64,000 nt of DNA, taken from contig NZ_JH815594.1 in NCBI RefSeq assembly GCF_000298075.1, positions 1-64,000 on the forward strand. The letters run 5' to 3'. The DNA is from Staphylococcus massiliensis CCUG 55927 (GTDB lineage Bacteria; Bacillota; Bacilli; Staphylococcales; Staphylococcaceae). The notes beneath the pieces were generated by a model, which saw only the letters and a program-made list of their open reading frames with translations, was not told the origin of the DNA and did not search any database. Numbering within the stretch: position 1 is the first letter of the stretch; every line of letters begins with the position of its first letter. Below are positions 17,998 through 26,661 of the stretch, piece after piece. Position numbers and translations under genes: made by a program.

Positions 17998-19143
17998 ATG
18001 ACATTAATGCGTACAATTACCTTTATATTAAGTATCTTTCTCGTTGGAATGGTCGAAATGGTAGTCGCAGGCATCATGAACTTGATGAGCCAAGACTTAC
18101 ATGTATCAGAAGCGCTCATCGGGCAACTCGTAACGATTTACGCGCTCACATTTGCGATTACTGGACCATTTTTAGTCAAAGTTACAGAAAAATATAATCC
18201 GAAGACCGTACTTTTATGGACGTTAGGTTTCTTTATCCTAGGTAATTTAATTATTACGATTTCACCAAATTTCTACATCTTAATTATCGGACGTATCTTA
18301 TCTTCCGCAGCGGCAGCACTGATTGTAGTGAGGATTCTAGCACTCACAGTCGTACTCACTACTCCGAAAAATCGCGGTAAGATGTTAGGTATTGTTTATA
18401 CCGGGTTTAGCGGTTCGAACGTCTTTGGCGTTCCAATTGGTACCGTTATTGGAGACGCGATTGGTTGGCGCTTCACGTTCCTACTAATCGTCGTCATCAG
18501 TATGTTAACGAGTATATTATTACTCATTTACCTTCCCGCAAACCTTAAGACGAAGCCTGAAACAAATCATGAACACGGCACCGTGATTAAATCTAAGTCT
18601 GAAATTGCGAAGTATATCTTAATTACATTCTTAGTGTTAACCGCGAACGCTGTAACATACATTTATATTAACCCACTGATTCATTCAGGCGGTCACGATA
18701 TGAACTTTATTTCACTCAGCTTATTTATTATCGGTATTGCAGGTATTCTCGGAACTGCATTAGGCGGTTTCTTAACAGATAAGTTATCGAGTAAGTTGTG
18801 GTTACTCATTGCGATGGTCGGCTTTACGCTTGCGATGATCGGCGTGCACTTTGCGCTCGAAACATCTATCTTGTTAATGATCATCTTCTTCATTTGGCAC
18901 ATCACCGAATGGAGTACGAACCCTGCCGTACAAACTGGGTTGATTCAACAAATTGAAGGCGATTCAAGCCAGGTTATGAGTTGGAACATGTCGAGCTTGA
19001 ACGCAGGTATCGGCTTTGGTGCGATGCTTGGCGGTTTCGTCGTAACGACATTCGATGTACACACGACCATCTTCGTTTCAACAGCGATAAGTATTCTATC
19101 CGTTTTATTAATCCTCTCTTTGAAAAGCCCTAAAAAAGCATAA
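17998..19143 (+). CDS. MFS transporter, DHA1 family
   Basis: A 381-residue, 12-helix transporter. The first helix contains GMVEMVVAGIM, a pattern typical of AraJ/PbuE-like DHA1 exporters. KVTEKYNPKTVLLW is motif A, and YTGFSGSNVFGVPIGTVIGD matches motif C in helix 5. The start at 17998 has AAGGAG 8 nt upstream. The open frame continues 65 codons further upstream through the sfaD terminator, which is not credible as coding. Substrate unknown: a drug, sugar or nucleoside exporter is possible. It is transcribed alone and ends at a strong terminator. Confidence 0.85.
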   Translation: MTLMRTITFILSIFLVGMVEMVVAGIMNLMSQDLHVSEALIGQLVTIYALTFAITGPFLVKVTEKYNPKTVLLWTLGFFILGNLIITISPNFYILIIGRILSSAAAALIVVRILALTVVLTTPKNRGKMLGIVYTGFSGSNVFGVPIGTVIGDAIGWRFTFLLIVVISMLTSILLLIYLPANLKTKPETNHEHGTVIKSKSEIAKYILITFLVLTANAVTYIYINPLIHSGGHDMNFISLSLFIIGIAGILGTALGGFLTDKLSSKLWLLIAMVGFTLAMIGVHFALETSILLMIIFFIWHITEWSTNPAVQTGLIQQIEGDSSQVMSWNMSSLNAGIGFGAMLGGFVVTTFDVHTTIFVSTAISILSVLLILSLKSPKKA

Positions 19144-19157
19144 GTTCATTTATCGAG

Positions 19158-19188
19158 ACGTGTCTACTTCCGAGTAGGCACGTTTTTT
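19158..19188 (+). terminator. Terminator of the DHA1 MFS gene
   Basis: ACGTGTCTACT at 19158-19168 pairs with AGTAGGCACGT at 19173-19183 across a TCCG loop. A run of six T at 19183-19188 follows. Confidence 0.92.
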
Positions 19189-19243
19189 CTGCCCTTTCTT
19201 GAAAAGCCCTCTAAGCAAACGGCGCGTATCGAATGAAGAATAA

Positions 19244-19323
19244 GTTTTTTGGGCTCTACGTCAAATTCGGTTGGTGACCTCATTCGAGGTCATTAGCCGA
19301 ATTTATTATAGAGCCGTTTTTTG
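19244..19323. mobile_element. MITE-like 64-bp hairpin element with 8-bp direct repeats
   Basis: The 64-bp core 19252-19315 begins GGCTCTA and ends TAGAGCC. Inside these, AAATTCGG pairs with CCGAATTT, and GACCTC pairs with GAGGTC, so the whole element folds back on itself. It is bordered by identical 8-mers, GTTTTTTG, at 19244-19251 and 19316-19323. A T-run on both sides in the same orientation is not what a bidirectional terminator needs, but is what a target duplication gives. The 8-bp length fits ISL3-type elements. No transposase is present. Confidence 0.6.
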
Positions 19324-19330
19324 TCGCAAC

Positions 19331-19364
19331 TAAAAATAGCAGGAACCTTGTTGAAGATTCCTGC
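19331..19364 (-). terminator. Terminator of the betaine transporter gene
   Basis: GCAGGAA at 19339-19345 pairs with TTCCTGC at 19358-19364, and inner CTT pairs with AAG. The A-run at 19332-19336 gives a U-tract on the minus strand. It lies 13 bp past the stop codon of the gene at 19377. Confidence 0.85.
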
Positions 19365-19376
19365 CATTACGATACA

Positions 19377-20900
19377 TTATGATTTATATTTTTCTCGTTT
19401 TTGTTTAGAATAGCGCGGTCGTTCTTCATTTAAAGCCCTGAGTAAGGACCACATCATCAGTATAATGATAATTGAGAATGGTAATGCCGCGATAATGAGT
19501 AAGTTCTGGATAGCAGTGATACCACCTGTATATAACATAATAAGTCCGAATAAAGCGAGGATAATACCCCACGTGACTTTTACAAGAGAAGATGGTTGAA
19601 TGTCACCTTTAGAACTTAACATACCGAGTACGTACGTTGCGGAGTCGGCCGATGTGATAAAGAATATCGCGATAACAGCGAGTGTGATGATACTTAGAAT
19701 CATACCCATCGGTAACTCTTGGAACATCGCGAATGTCGTTGTTTCTGTCGCTTGTTCAGATAGCTTAACGTGTTTTTCCTTCTGAAGATAAAGGGCTGAA
19801 GCACCGAATACCGTAAAGAACATGAAACAAACGAGTGATGGTACGAATAATACGCCGACGATAAATTCTTTGATTGTGCGACCTCGTGATACGCGGGCGA
19901 TAAAGATACCTACGAATGGTGCCCAAGATATCCACCAAGCCCAGTAGAAGATTGTCCAAGAACGTACCCATTTAAGCTTCTCGCCACCGTTAATTGGAAT
20001 ACGTAAACTCATGCCAAAGAAATTCGCAATGTAGTCACCTAACGTATTCGCAAACATGTTTAGGATATATAGTGTCGGGCCTAATAAGAATACGAGAATG
20101 AGCACTACGAAGGCAAGGACCATATTAATATTACTTAAGAATTTGATCCCTTTATTAATGCCTGACCATGCGGACCATGTGAAAAAGATTGCCGCGATGA
20201 CAGTTATGATGAGTTGTACCGTGAAGTTCGAAGGAATATCGAATAAGAACTTCAGACCTTCGTTGATTTGAAGAGCACTAAAGCCAACTGTTGCTGCTAC
20301 ACCGGTAATGGTTGCGATAATCGCTAGAATATCAATGATACTACCGAGTGGACCTTGCATAAGCTTCTTACCGAATAATGGTGTTAACGTTGCACTTACA
20401 AGTCCTGGATAACCACGGTGGAAACTAAAATAAGCAAATACTAAAGCAACAATGCCGTATACAGCCCAAGCATGAATTCCCCAATGAAAGAATGAGAATC
20501 TTAAGCCGTCGTTGATTGCTTCTTGCGTACCTGCTTTATGTAGTGGCGTCATTTTAAAGGCGTGACTTAATGGTTCAGCTGTCGTCCAGAATACAAGTCC
20601 TATACCCATTCCGCCACTGAATAACATCGCAAACCATGAGCCTAGTGAAAACTCTGGTTCTTCGCCTTCCTTTCCTAAAGTGATGGAACTATATCTTGAG
20701 AATAGTAAATAGATACAAACGATTAGAATGACTAACATGAGTAGTAGGTAATACCAACTAAAGTTAATCGCGATAAATTCTGTTACTGCAGTGGTACCCT
20801 TCTCAAGTTGTTTCGGCATGATGATACCTGCAATAACGAAAATTAAACAAATTAAAGCAGAAATCCAAAACGTAACCGTTAATGATTTCTTCTTCGTCAT
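19377..20900 (-). CDS. opuD: BCCT-family glycine betaine/choline transporter (OpuD-like)
   Basis: A 507-residue secondary transporter with 12 hydrophobic segments, for sodium- or proton-coupled uptake of betaine-type osmoprotectants. The BCCT signatures GGMGIG (96-101) and WTTAEP (105-110) are present, as is the tryptophan-rich segment FFTWSAWSGINKGI in the substrate helix. The basic C-terminal tail (YSKQKREKYKS) is of the kind involved in osmosensing. The start at 20900 (MTKKKS) follows AAAGGAG by 12 nt, slightly long; a frame 22 codons longer lacks a ribosome binding site. OpuD versus BetT cannot be decided from sequence alone. Confidence 0.86.
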   Translation of the reverse strand: MTKKKSLTVTFWISALICLIFVIAGIIMPKQLEKGTTAVTEFIAINFSWYYLLLMLVILIVCIYLLFSRYSSITLGKEGEEPEFSLGSWFAMLFSGGMGIGLVFWTTAEPLSHAFKMTPLHKAGTQEAINDGLRFSFFHWGIHAWAVYGIVALVFAYFSFHRGYPGLVSATLTPLFGKKLMQGPLGSIIDILAIIATITGVAATVGFSALQINEGLKFLFDIPSNFTVQLIITVIAAIFFTWSAWSGINKGIKFLSNINMVLAFVVLILVFLLGPTLYILNMFANTLGDYIANFFGMSLRIPINGGEKLKWVRSWTIFYWAWWISWAPFVGIFIARVSRGRTIKEFIVGVLFVPSLVCFMFFTVFGASALYLQKEKHVKLSEQATETTTFAMFQELPMGMILSIITLAVIAIFFITSADSATYVLGMLSSKGDIQPSSLVKVTWGIILALFGLIMLYTGGITAIQNLLIIAALPFSIIIILMMWSLLRALNEERPRYSKQKREKYKS

Positions 20901-21034
20901 AATCCATACACGCTCCTTTTCTATATAGGTCACATACCCTTCTGACGCGATATTAAGCCTTTTCACAACCTTTATAACTCGTAGAAATACACTTATCGTG
21001 ATATGCTTTAAACAACATGTAAAAAGGAGGTCTT

Positions 21035-22027
21035 ATGGTGATATTAAATATACTAGATTATGCGCCAGTGTTTGAAGATCGCACGTCGCGTGAAGCGATC
21101 GATCATAGTATTGAACTTTCGAAACATGCGGATACTTTAAAGCTTAAACGCTACTGGTTTGCAGAACATCATAAGGTCTATTCGGTAGGTTCAAGTGCAC
21201 CTGAAATGTTGATGATGGCTGCATTAGAACAAACGAAACGCATTAAAATCGGTTCAGGTGGCATTATGTTGCCGCACTATAGTCCTTATAAAATTAGTGA
21301 AATCTTTAAGACGCTTGAAGCGCGTCATCCAAATCGAACGGACTTAGGTATTGGACGTTCACCGAGCTTTAAGAAGGTGAATCAAGCTTTAAACGAGCAT
21401 AAGGCACAAACCATTAACTTCTCGCAACAACTGATTGATGTGCAAAAATTCCTAACAGATGATACGGAGACGAAACACCGCTTCAAGCAATTGATTGCAA
21501 CACCGAAAACTCATACGATGCCTGAGATGTGGTTACTTGGACAAAGTAAAGAAAGTGCAAAGCGTGCTGGTGAACTAGGTCTTTATTTCGCTTCATTCCA
21601 TTTTAGAAAGCATGACCTAGGCTTACGCCAAACAATTGAAACGTATAAGAAACATTTTAGACTTCATCATCCCGATCGTAAGCCGTGTGCGATGATTGCG
21701 ACATTTGTGATTGTGAATGAAGATTTAGACAAAGTTAAGGCTTTAGAGGAACCCTTTCACTTATGGTTACAACGTATTAATTATCTAGACCAACCTGAAT
21801 TTTATCCTTCTATGTCGTATATGGCTGAGCGTGGCTTTTCAAATCGGGAAATTGAGAAAATGAAACAAAATGCAGAACGCGTGGTTACGGGGAATAAGGC
21901 GCAGGTTGAAGCGGAACTTAAGGATATGGAACAATTTTATGGCGTTGATGAATTGTTGATCTTGCCGCATATTTATGGTGAGGAGAATCGTTTCGAAGCT
22001 TTAAGTTTATTAGATGAGATGATGTAA
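21035..22027 (+). CDS. Luciferase-like flavin-dependent oxidoreductase
   Basis: A 330-residue TIM-barrel protein of the LLM (bacterial luciferase-like monooxygenase) class, MsnO8-type subgroup. Recognisable pieces are LDYAPVFEDRTSREAIDHS at the N-terminus, RYWFAEHHKVYSVGSSAPEM with the family's EHH motif, and RIKIGSGGIMLPHYSPYKISE. Such enzymes use reduced FMN and oxygen; the substrate is unknown. AAAAAGGAGG lies 4 nt before ATG and 7 nt before the next codon GTG, so either could start it. It is transcribed alone. Confidence 0.85.
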   Translation: MVILNILDYAPVFEDRTSREAIDHSIELSKHADTLKLKRYWFAEHHKVYSVGSSAPEMLMMAALEQTKRIKIGSGGIMLPHYSPYKISEIFKTLEARHPNRTDLGIGRSPSFKKVNQALNEHKAQTINFSQQLIDVQKFLTDDTETKHRFKQLIATPKTHTMPEMWLLGQSKESAKRAGELGLYFASFHFRKHDLGLRQTIETYKKHFRLHHPDRKPCAMIATFVIVNEDLDKVKALEEPFHLWLQRINYLDQPEFYPSMSYMAERGFSNREIEKMKQNAERVVTGNKAQVEAELKDMEQFYGVDELLILPHIYGEENRFEALSLLDEMM

Positions 22028-22030
22028 AGA

Positions 22031-22075
22031 AAGCATATATCGTGTGTGACAGTGGTCATGACATGGTATATGCTT
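22031..22075 (+). terminator. Possible weak terminator after the LLM gene
   Basis: AAGCATATA at 22031-22039 pairs with TATATGCTT at 22067-22075, enclosing a further palindrome GTCATGAC. Only ATTTAG follows instead of a full T-tract. It starts 4 bp past the stop codon. Confidence 0.5.
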
Positions 22076-22149
22076 ATTTAGATGTTAGAGGATTTGTATG
22101 TAAAATGCATGATTCATATAGCGTCGCAAAAGGAAGTATGTTTCTTCGT

Positions 22150-23481
22150 TTAAAACTTACTCAAATGCATTTTGAGCTTGTTTACTATTTTGTTTATAGC
22201 TCCAAAACGTACATATCCATCATTCTTGAGTAGCGATGATTTAAGATCAGATTTGGTTGTTAGAGTTAATTTAACTCGATCTGGTGTGAAGGACTCTTCT
22301 ATGACAGGATCTAACCATTGATGTTTATGCCAAACTTGATGAATAAATTCTAAACCATATCCAGCGCGTTCTCCATAGCCAATTAAACCGAACATCCGAG
22401 CTAACGTTTGATTTCTAATGTCGCTCGTACCTCCTCGAATAGCCTTTTCAAGGGGGATGCGAAAGACGCCATGATTGATGAATGTAAAGGACGTATCGTT
22501 CTTCTCTATAATGATGTTCCCATTCTGGTTGAAATCGGCGTGGATGATTGTATTCAGCAGTGCCTCGCGGATGGCTATGTGAACGTCGGTTTCGAGTTTA
22601 CGGCTCAAACAATCATCGTTGAGCTGAAATGGAACTGGAAGATTGTCTAATAATTTCGGTGCCACTTTATGAAAGTAATCGAAGAGATTTCCTGACCAAT
22701 CACCCGTTTGTGAGGTGATACGATTATCCCAGCGTTGGTTAGTACCAATTCTGACATGCTCTCTATAATCCATAAAGTAGTGACTGAATTGAGTTACGAT
22801 ATGGTACTCTTCACCAAACATCAATAAACCTGCCGCAGTAAGTCCCGCTTCATGCGTTTCTTGGTTCTCACGATAACCTCCGATTCTTTTAAGAAACTCC
22901 AAATCCGTTAAATCATTCCAAATATGGGTTGGGTTAAGGTTTGTGAATCTTTGACGATAGCGCTTTAAGCTTTCATCGTGAACATGCGTTAAGTTGAAGC
23001 CATGGATAATTTGATGGTCACGTACTAAATTCGTTGATTCAGCAATCATCGTATCGATTTCTTGTTTGGTACATCTGTAATCCCCTTCAAAGTTACGGCG
23101 GTATGTACCAATATACGGATTAGGATTAATTGAAACCGGCTTTTGTTGTCTAAGGGCACGAGGTACATGAATAATCAATAAAGATTTGCCATTTATTCTT
23201 AAAGGATACACATCGTCACTTTGTAAGATATTTAAACTTACGTGACTACTATTGATGTGATCCCAAAATTGTTTCTGTAGCTTAACCACGTCTATACCAT
23301 CTACATTTTCATAGGATTGATTCACTTCTTTAAGTCCAATGATGATTATACCTCCATTAGAATTCGCAAACGCTGAATACGTTGGCCAAATATCTTTTGG
23401 TAAACCACCTAAACCAAGTTTGCATTCTAGTTCCGCACCCTCGCCTCTTTGAATGTACTTTAATAATTGTTTCTTGTTCAT
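22150..23481 (-). CDS. AlbA_2 (Schlafen-type) domain and GHKL-like ATPase domain protein
   Basis: A 443-residue cytoplasmic protein of the family often labelled RecG-like or divergent AAA-4. The N-terminal AlbA_2 domain (about 10-125) shows GAELECKLG and AFANSNGGIIIIGL. The C-terminal GHKL-like ATP-binding domain shows REALLNTIIHADF (305-317) and GLIGYGERAGYG (365-376). Members are put forward as regulators, and some appear in defence settings; no role is established here. The start at 23481 has AAGGGGGGG 7 nt upstream. A shorter relative lies just upstream at 23589, separated by a terminator, so the two are probably expressed separately. Confidence 0.8.
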   Translation of the reverse strand: MNKKQLLKYIQRGEGAELECKLGLGGLPKDIWPTYSAFANSNGGIIIIGLKEVNQSYENVDGIDVVKLQKQFWDHINSSHVSLNILQSDDVYPLRINGKSLLIIHVPRALRQQKPVSINPNPYIGTYRRNFEGDYRCTKQEIDTMIAESTNLVRDHQIIHGFNLTHVHDESLKRYRQRFTNLNPTHIWNDLTDLEFLKRIGGYRENQETHEAGLTAAGLLMFGEEYHIVTQFSHYFMDYREHVRIGTNQRWDNRITSQTGDWSGNLFDYFHKVAPKLLDNLPVPFQLNDDCLSRKLETDVHIAIREALLNTIIHADFNQNGNIIIEKNDTSFTFINHGVFRIPLEKAIRGGTSDIRNQTLARMFGLIGYGERAGYGLEFIHQVWHKHQWLDPVIEESFTPDRVKLTLTTKSDLKSSLLKNDGYVRFGAINKIVNKLKMHLSKF

Positions 23482-23568
23482 CACGGCACCCCCCCTTTTT
23501 TGAAAAGTCATTTTAAATATTATAGCATGAAATAAAATAATTATATTATATAAAAGAGGTCTCTAAAT

Positions 23569-23605
23569 GAAAAATCCTCCCTGGAATTTTAAGGGAGGAT
23601 TTTTC
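23569..23605 (-). terminator. Terminator overlapping the end of the gene at 23589
   Basis: GAAAAATCCTCCCT (23569-23582) and AGGGAGGATTTTTC (23592-23605) form a perfect 14-bp stem. The arm nearest the gene is the last five codons, and the loop holds the TAA stop. The stem's own A/T end supplies the U-tract. Confidence 0.85.
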
Positions 23606-24398
23606 TTAATTTACGTTCCTTAATATTATTTCTAAGAGTCAGACATACTGAATTGTGATATGGCTCAGAATATATGGGTTCATTCATAAAGTTTTCTTTC
23701 ATAACACTATATATACGTTCTACTCCATTTTTAGATTCTCGATCCCCCTTATTTAAACGAATTGAAGCAGCTAACTTAGGATTGCGAGAATAGCGTTCAT
23801 CTCTGATATTTGCTAATGAAATAGCGTCTGGAAATGCTCCAGGACTAATAATTTCCAACCTATCATCGAACATTTTTATACGAATATGATCACCAATATT
23901 CTCATATTTGCGATGAATGATTGCATTAATCATACCTTCAAACCATGCAAATTCTGGGTACTCAACAAGCGTTACGAATTTACCTTCTTTACCTAAGAAC
24001 GTGTAGTCACGAAGTTGCGTTTTTATAAATGCTTTAGCTTCTCTAATTGCAGTTGGCAATGCTTTGTCGAAAGTCACATCTTTTACAACATTCAATCGAG
24101 CTCCTGACGTTTCTTTCGTTCCCTCATATCTAGTGAAACGAATTAGAGCGCTTGGTAGATAAACACTAATATTATCACTAAATAATAGTAGTCCTACTAT
24201 AGTTAACTTCCCTTGGCGCATAAAACCTCGTGCTTTTAAAAAATTTTCGGTATTAACATGAGTTCCTAGCAGTTGTTTAAATTCGGCTACACGTTCATAG
24301 TTAACATCTTTTATTGAAGACAATTCAACTAGCTCGTCTTCAAAACGTCTTGAACCTCGGTCGTTTTCCATGTTTTGCGCCAAATTATAGTTGACCAT
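23589..24398 (-). CDS. AlbA_2-family relative lacking the AlbA_2 domain
   Basis: A 269-residue protein matching the middle and C-terminal part of its neighbour at 22150-23481. LTIVGLLLFSDNIS corresponds to the neighbour's LTAAGLLMFGEEYH, and NAIIHRKY (158-165) with LEIISPG (181-187) is the GHKL-like ATP-site region. It begins where the neighbour's linker begins, so the AlbA_2 domain is missing. The start at 24398 has GAGGG 6 nt upstream; the ATG two codons earlier is too close. It may be a stand-alone ATPase-like subunit or a truncated remnant. No matching N-terminal piece was found upstream. Confidence 0.68.
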   Translation of the reverse strand: MVNYNLAQNMENDRGSRRFEDELVELSSIKDVNYERVAEFKQLLGTHVNTENFLKARGFMRQGKLTIVGLLLFSDNISVYLPSALIRFTRYEGTKETSGARLNVVKDVTFDKALPTAIREAKAFIKTQLRDYTFLGKEGKFVTLVEYPEFAWFEGMINAIIHRKYENIGDHIRIKMFDDRLEIISPGAFPDAISLANIRDERYSRNPKLAASIRLNKGDRESKNGVERIYSVMKENFMNEPIYSEPYHNSVCLTLRNNIKERKLRKILP

Positions 24399-24894
24399 AC
24401 CCATCCCTCGCTAAAGCTTATTAAGATTTATTATAGCACGATTCAAATTTATTTAATGTAAACCATATGTATGCGTTTCCTTATACTTTATAAGAAAACA
24501 CATATAGTAACAACTGTAGTATGACTTATCAATATACTAGTTATGCGTACACTTAAATTACAACGATAAATCTGATAATACGAAAAAAAACACCTCCCAT
24601 CCTTCGAGAAGTGCTTAATAATATATTACGTAACACAAATTTTTACGCCTACTAACTCTCAGCAACTTTAGCAGAAATTTAATTTTTTAAAGATTGAGGT
24701 TAACTACATGGGGGTTTAGAACCTATTTCTGTGTATAATAGAACTTCGAGCTACACGTTTCTCATATTCAACCTGTTAAAGTTTTTCACTAATTAGCTTC
24801 GTAACCATAGTTAAATAGTATTTAATATACTTAATCTTAAAGCTCTTATGGGGTATCACTGTTAATTCATATATTGAGCATTTCTATATAAAAT
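24399..24894. other. Non-coding AT-rich stretch
   Basis: No gene is recognisable. It contains a terminator-like hairpin at 24583-24613, described separately. The rest shows many stop codons on both strands and no clear repeat. Confidence 0.5.
24583..24613 (-). terminator. Terminator resembling the one after rpsI
   Basis: CACCTCCC at 24591-24598 pairs with GAGAAGTG at 24606-24613 (two G-U pairs), with eight A at 24583-24590 as the minus-strand U-tract. The right arm CGAGAAGTGCTT is identical to that of the rpsI terminator at 26626-26661. It could end the gene at 25073 or be a leftover duplicate. Confidence 0.7.
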
Positions 24895-25107
24895 TTACTT
24901 TTCATTAAATGAATCATCTACTTTACCTATTGAAAAAATTTTCCATTGAGCAAATCTATTTCTTTTAACAAAAGTTATAAATGTTGCTTCAACCTGTTGA
25001 GGCTTGGTTACTACAAAACCATATTCGACTTGTTTTAAAATCGGTAACCAAGCAACATTTTTCTTATAATTATTATTGGATATTATCACTAAACCCCCAT
25101 TCTTCAC
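24895..25107 (-). CDS. Small frame overlapping the end of the unknown gene; doubtful
   Basis: A 70-codon frame starting GTG at 25107, overlapping the 278-residue gene by 35 nt in another frame. No good ribosome binding site is seen. It includes VEYGFVVTKPQQVEATFITF and ends FNEK. It may be translated by coupling, or be the C-terminal part of the upstream protein after a frameshift. No family recognised. Confidence 0.35.
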   Translation of the reverse strand: MKNGGLVIISNNNYKKNVAWLPILKQVEYGFVVTKPQQVEATFITFVKRNRFAQWKIFSIGKVDDSFNEK

Positions 25108-25909
25108 CTAATGCTAGGATAAAGTTTTTAGTTTGAATAAAATCTCCCCAATCATTAAGAGTAGGTTTATAAACAAATCTTTTTGCATCTTTATACGAGT
25201 CCCTTTCATCCTGGAAAAACTGAAAAAAATCAATTACTAATTTTATTAACTTAAGGTCTTCTTTATCGAAACTATTTTTAAAATTGGACTCATCCATAGC
25301 TACTCTTTCACCAATCAAATTTCCCCAATATCCATCTTCAAGTAGATTGTTGTATTTCTCATACTTCTTATCTCTTATAACTATAGCTTTATTAAGAGGC
25401 AATTCTTCTATAGAGGCGATATCCATTTTACTATTTATAAAATTAAATAACTCAATAATAATAGTTTCCATTTCTGAAATAAAACCATCTAAAAAATTTA
25501 TTCTCGAATTATTCGTTGAACTTTGTAATCTCTGTATTCTATCACTATCAGCATGTAGATATAGTCCATAAATAATATCTTCTAGAACTTCAATTTGGTT
25601 ATACCTGTTCCCCTTTGCATCTACTTGAATAATAGACCCTTCATAAATCTTTTTATATTTATCTTTTAAATTTTGAAGATAATATTTGTCATCCTTATAA
25701 ATTAGGGATAGTTTATCTATAATTTTTCCTAAATGAACATTATCACTCCTAGTAAGATATTTTCTTAAAAGCATAGATTTAACTTTAATGACTATATCAA
25801 AACTAACTTGTTGTTTAAGTTCATTAAATAATTTATTAAATTCTAAGTATTCCTGAGTAGTAATAATAAATAAAGAAATTTCATCATATCGCACTGTTCT
25901 TTTACTCAA
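25073..25909 (-). CDS. Unrecognised 278-residue protein in an AT-rich insert
   Basis: A soluble, mostly helical, Lys/Asp/Glu/Ile-rich protein with no signal peptide or membrane segment. The TTG start at 25909 is supported by AAGGTG 6 nt upstream. I recognise no family. The most distinctive piece is IIYGLYLHADSDRIQRL (about 112-128). The next region, INFLDGFISEMETIIIELF, is a hydrophobic helix pair. Codons are far more AT-rich than in the neighbouring ribosomal genes. It is the only substantial gene in the 2.3-kb stretch after rpsI, which suggests an acquired segment. Confidence 0.55.
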   Translation of the reverse strand: MSKRTVRYDEISLFIITTQEYLEFNKLFNELKQQVSFDIVIKVKSMLLRKYLTRSDNVHLGKIIDKLSLIYKDDKYYLQNLKDKYKKIYEGSIIQVDAKGNRYNQIEVLEDIIYGLYLHADSDRIQRLQSSTNNSRINFLDGFISEMETIIIELFNFINSKMDIASIEELPLNKAIVIRDKKYEKYNNLLEDGYWGNLIGERVAMDESNFKNSFDKEDLKLIKLVIDFFQFFQDERDSYKDAKRFVYKPTLNDWGDFIQTKNFILALGEEWGFSDNIQ

Positions 25910-26625
25910 TTAGTTCACCTTACTCCTTATGATATATATTTAATAAGATTTTTTCTAAAAAGCTTATTTATATAATATATACTTAACTATGGGTTCTGTC
26001 TTTAGATGAGAATGCAGTAATAAAATGGACTATATTAATATCCCTATATCTGAATTATGCAATTTTAACTTGACATGTATAGTACTTTTACTTATTCCAA
26101 CTAAATTACTATTAGTTTTATGATAAATATTGGATAAGTCAACGATTTTGGTTTTCATACGATTTTTAAAACTATTAACCTTATAATTTTATCCTACTTA
26201 TCTTCAACTAAAACAATCATTCCATGATCATAAAAGTCAACTCTATTATACTACATAGAAAATTACTACATTCTTCTTAAATTTTCTATGTAGTTTGAGG
26301 CTTATTTAGATTTTACTGTTTATCAATAATGTATTTTCCTCTATCTCGGTTAGAAATTGTTTATATAAATTTAGCCTCAATCATAAGACAATAAATTTCA
26401 CTCTTATATATACAAGCATTATTTAGTTAGGGTAATAATTAGTTTCTAAATATTATGAGCAATTTGGGTGGCAATTACATCAATTTGCTTTACTATCATA
26501 GCTACACTTGAGTAAATATATTATTATGAACTATTTAAAGTTAGATTATATTAGGCTCTGCTAAATTTTAAGAAAACAGATATTTTATTATTACATCATT
26601 TAAGCTAAGTAAGCATTTAAAAGAT
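25910..26625. other. Very AT-rich non-coding stretch between the unknown gene and the rpsI terminator
   Basis: No reading frame of convincing length exists on either strand. Contents seen are a perfect inverted repeat at 26251-26293 and an isolated TTGACA (26070-26075) with TATTCC 17 nt on, pointing into sequence without a gene. It looks like decayed or recently inserted DNA. Confidence 0.5.
26251..26293. repeat. Perfect 14-bp inverted repeat
   Basis: CTACATAGAAAATT (26251-26264) and AATTTTCTATGTAG (26280-26293) flank 15 nt. The plus-strand copy is followed by TTTG only, so a terminator is possible but weak. No gene on either strand ends here. Confidence 0.6.
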
Positions 26626-26661
26626 AAAAAAGCACTCCTCGGAACTTCCGAGAAGTGCTTT
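26626..26661 (-). terminator. Terminator of rplM-rpsI
   Basis: AAGCACTCCTCGGAA (26630-26644) pairs with TTCCGAGAAGTGCTT (26646-26660) with one mismatch. The A-run at 26626-26631 is the minus-strand U-tract. Between it and the rpsI stop lies a small palindrome ACGCAA-C-TTGCGT (26694-26706). Confidence 0.9.

Noticed and set aside
26552-26575. Insertion sequence end (GGCTCTGCTAAA)
   Set aside because: Only a loose likeness to known IS ends; no partner repeat and no target duplication found nearby.
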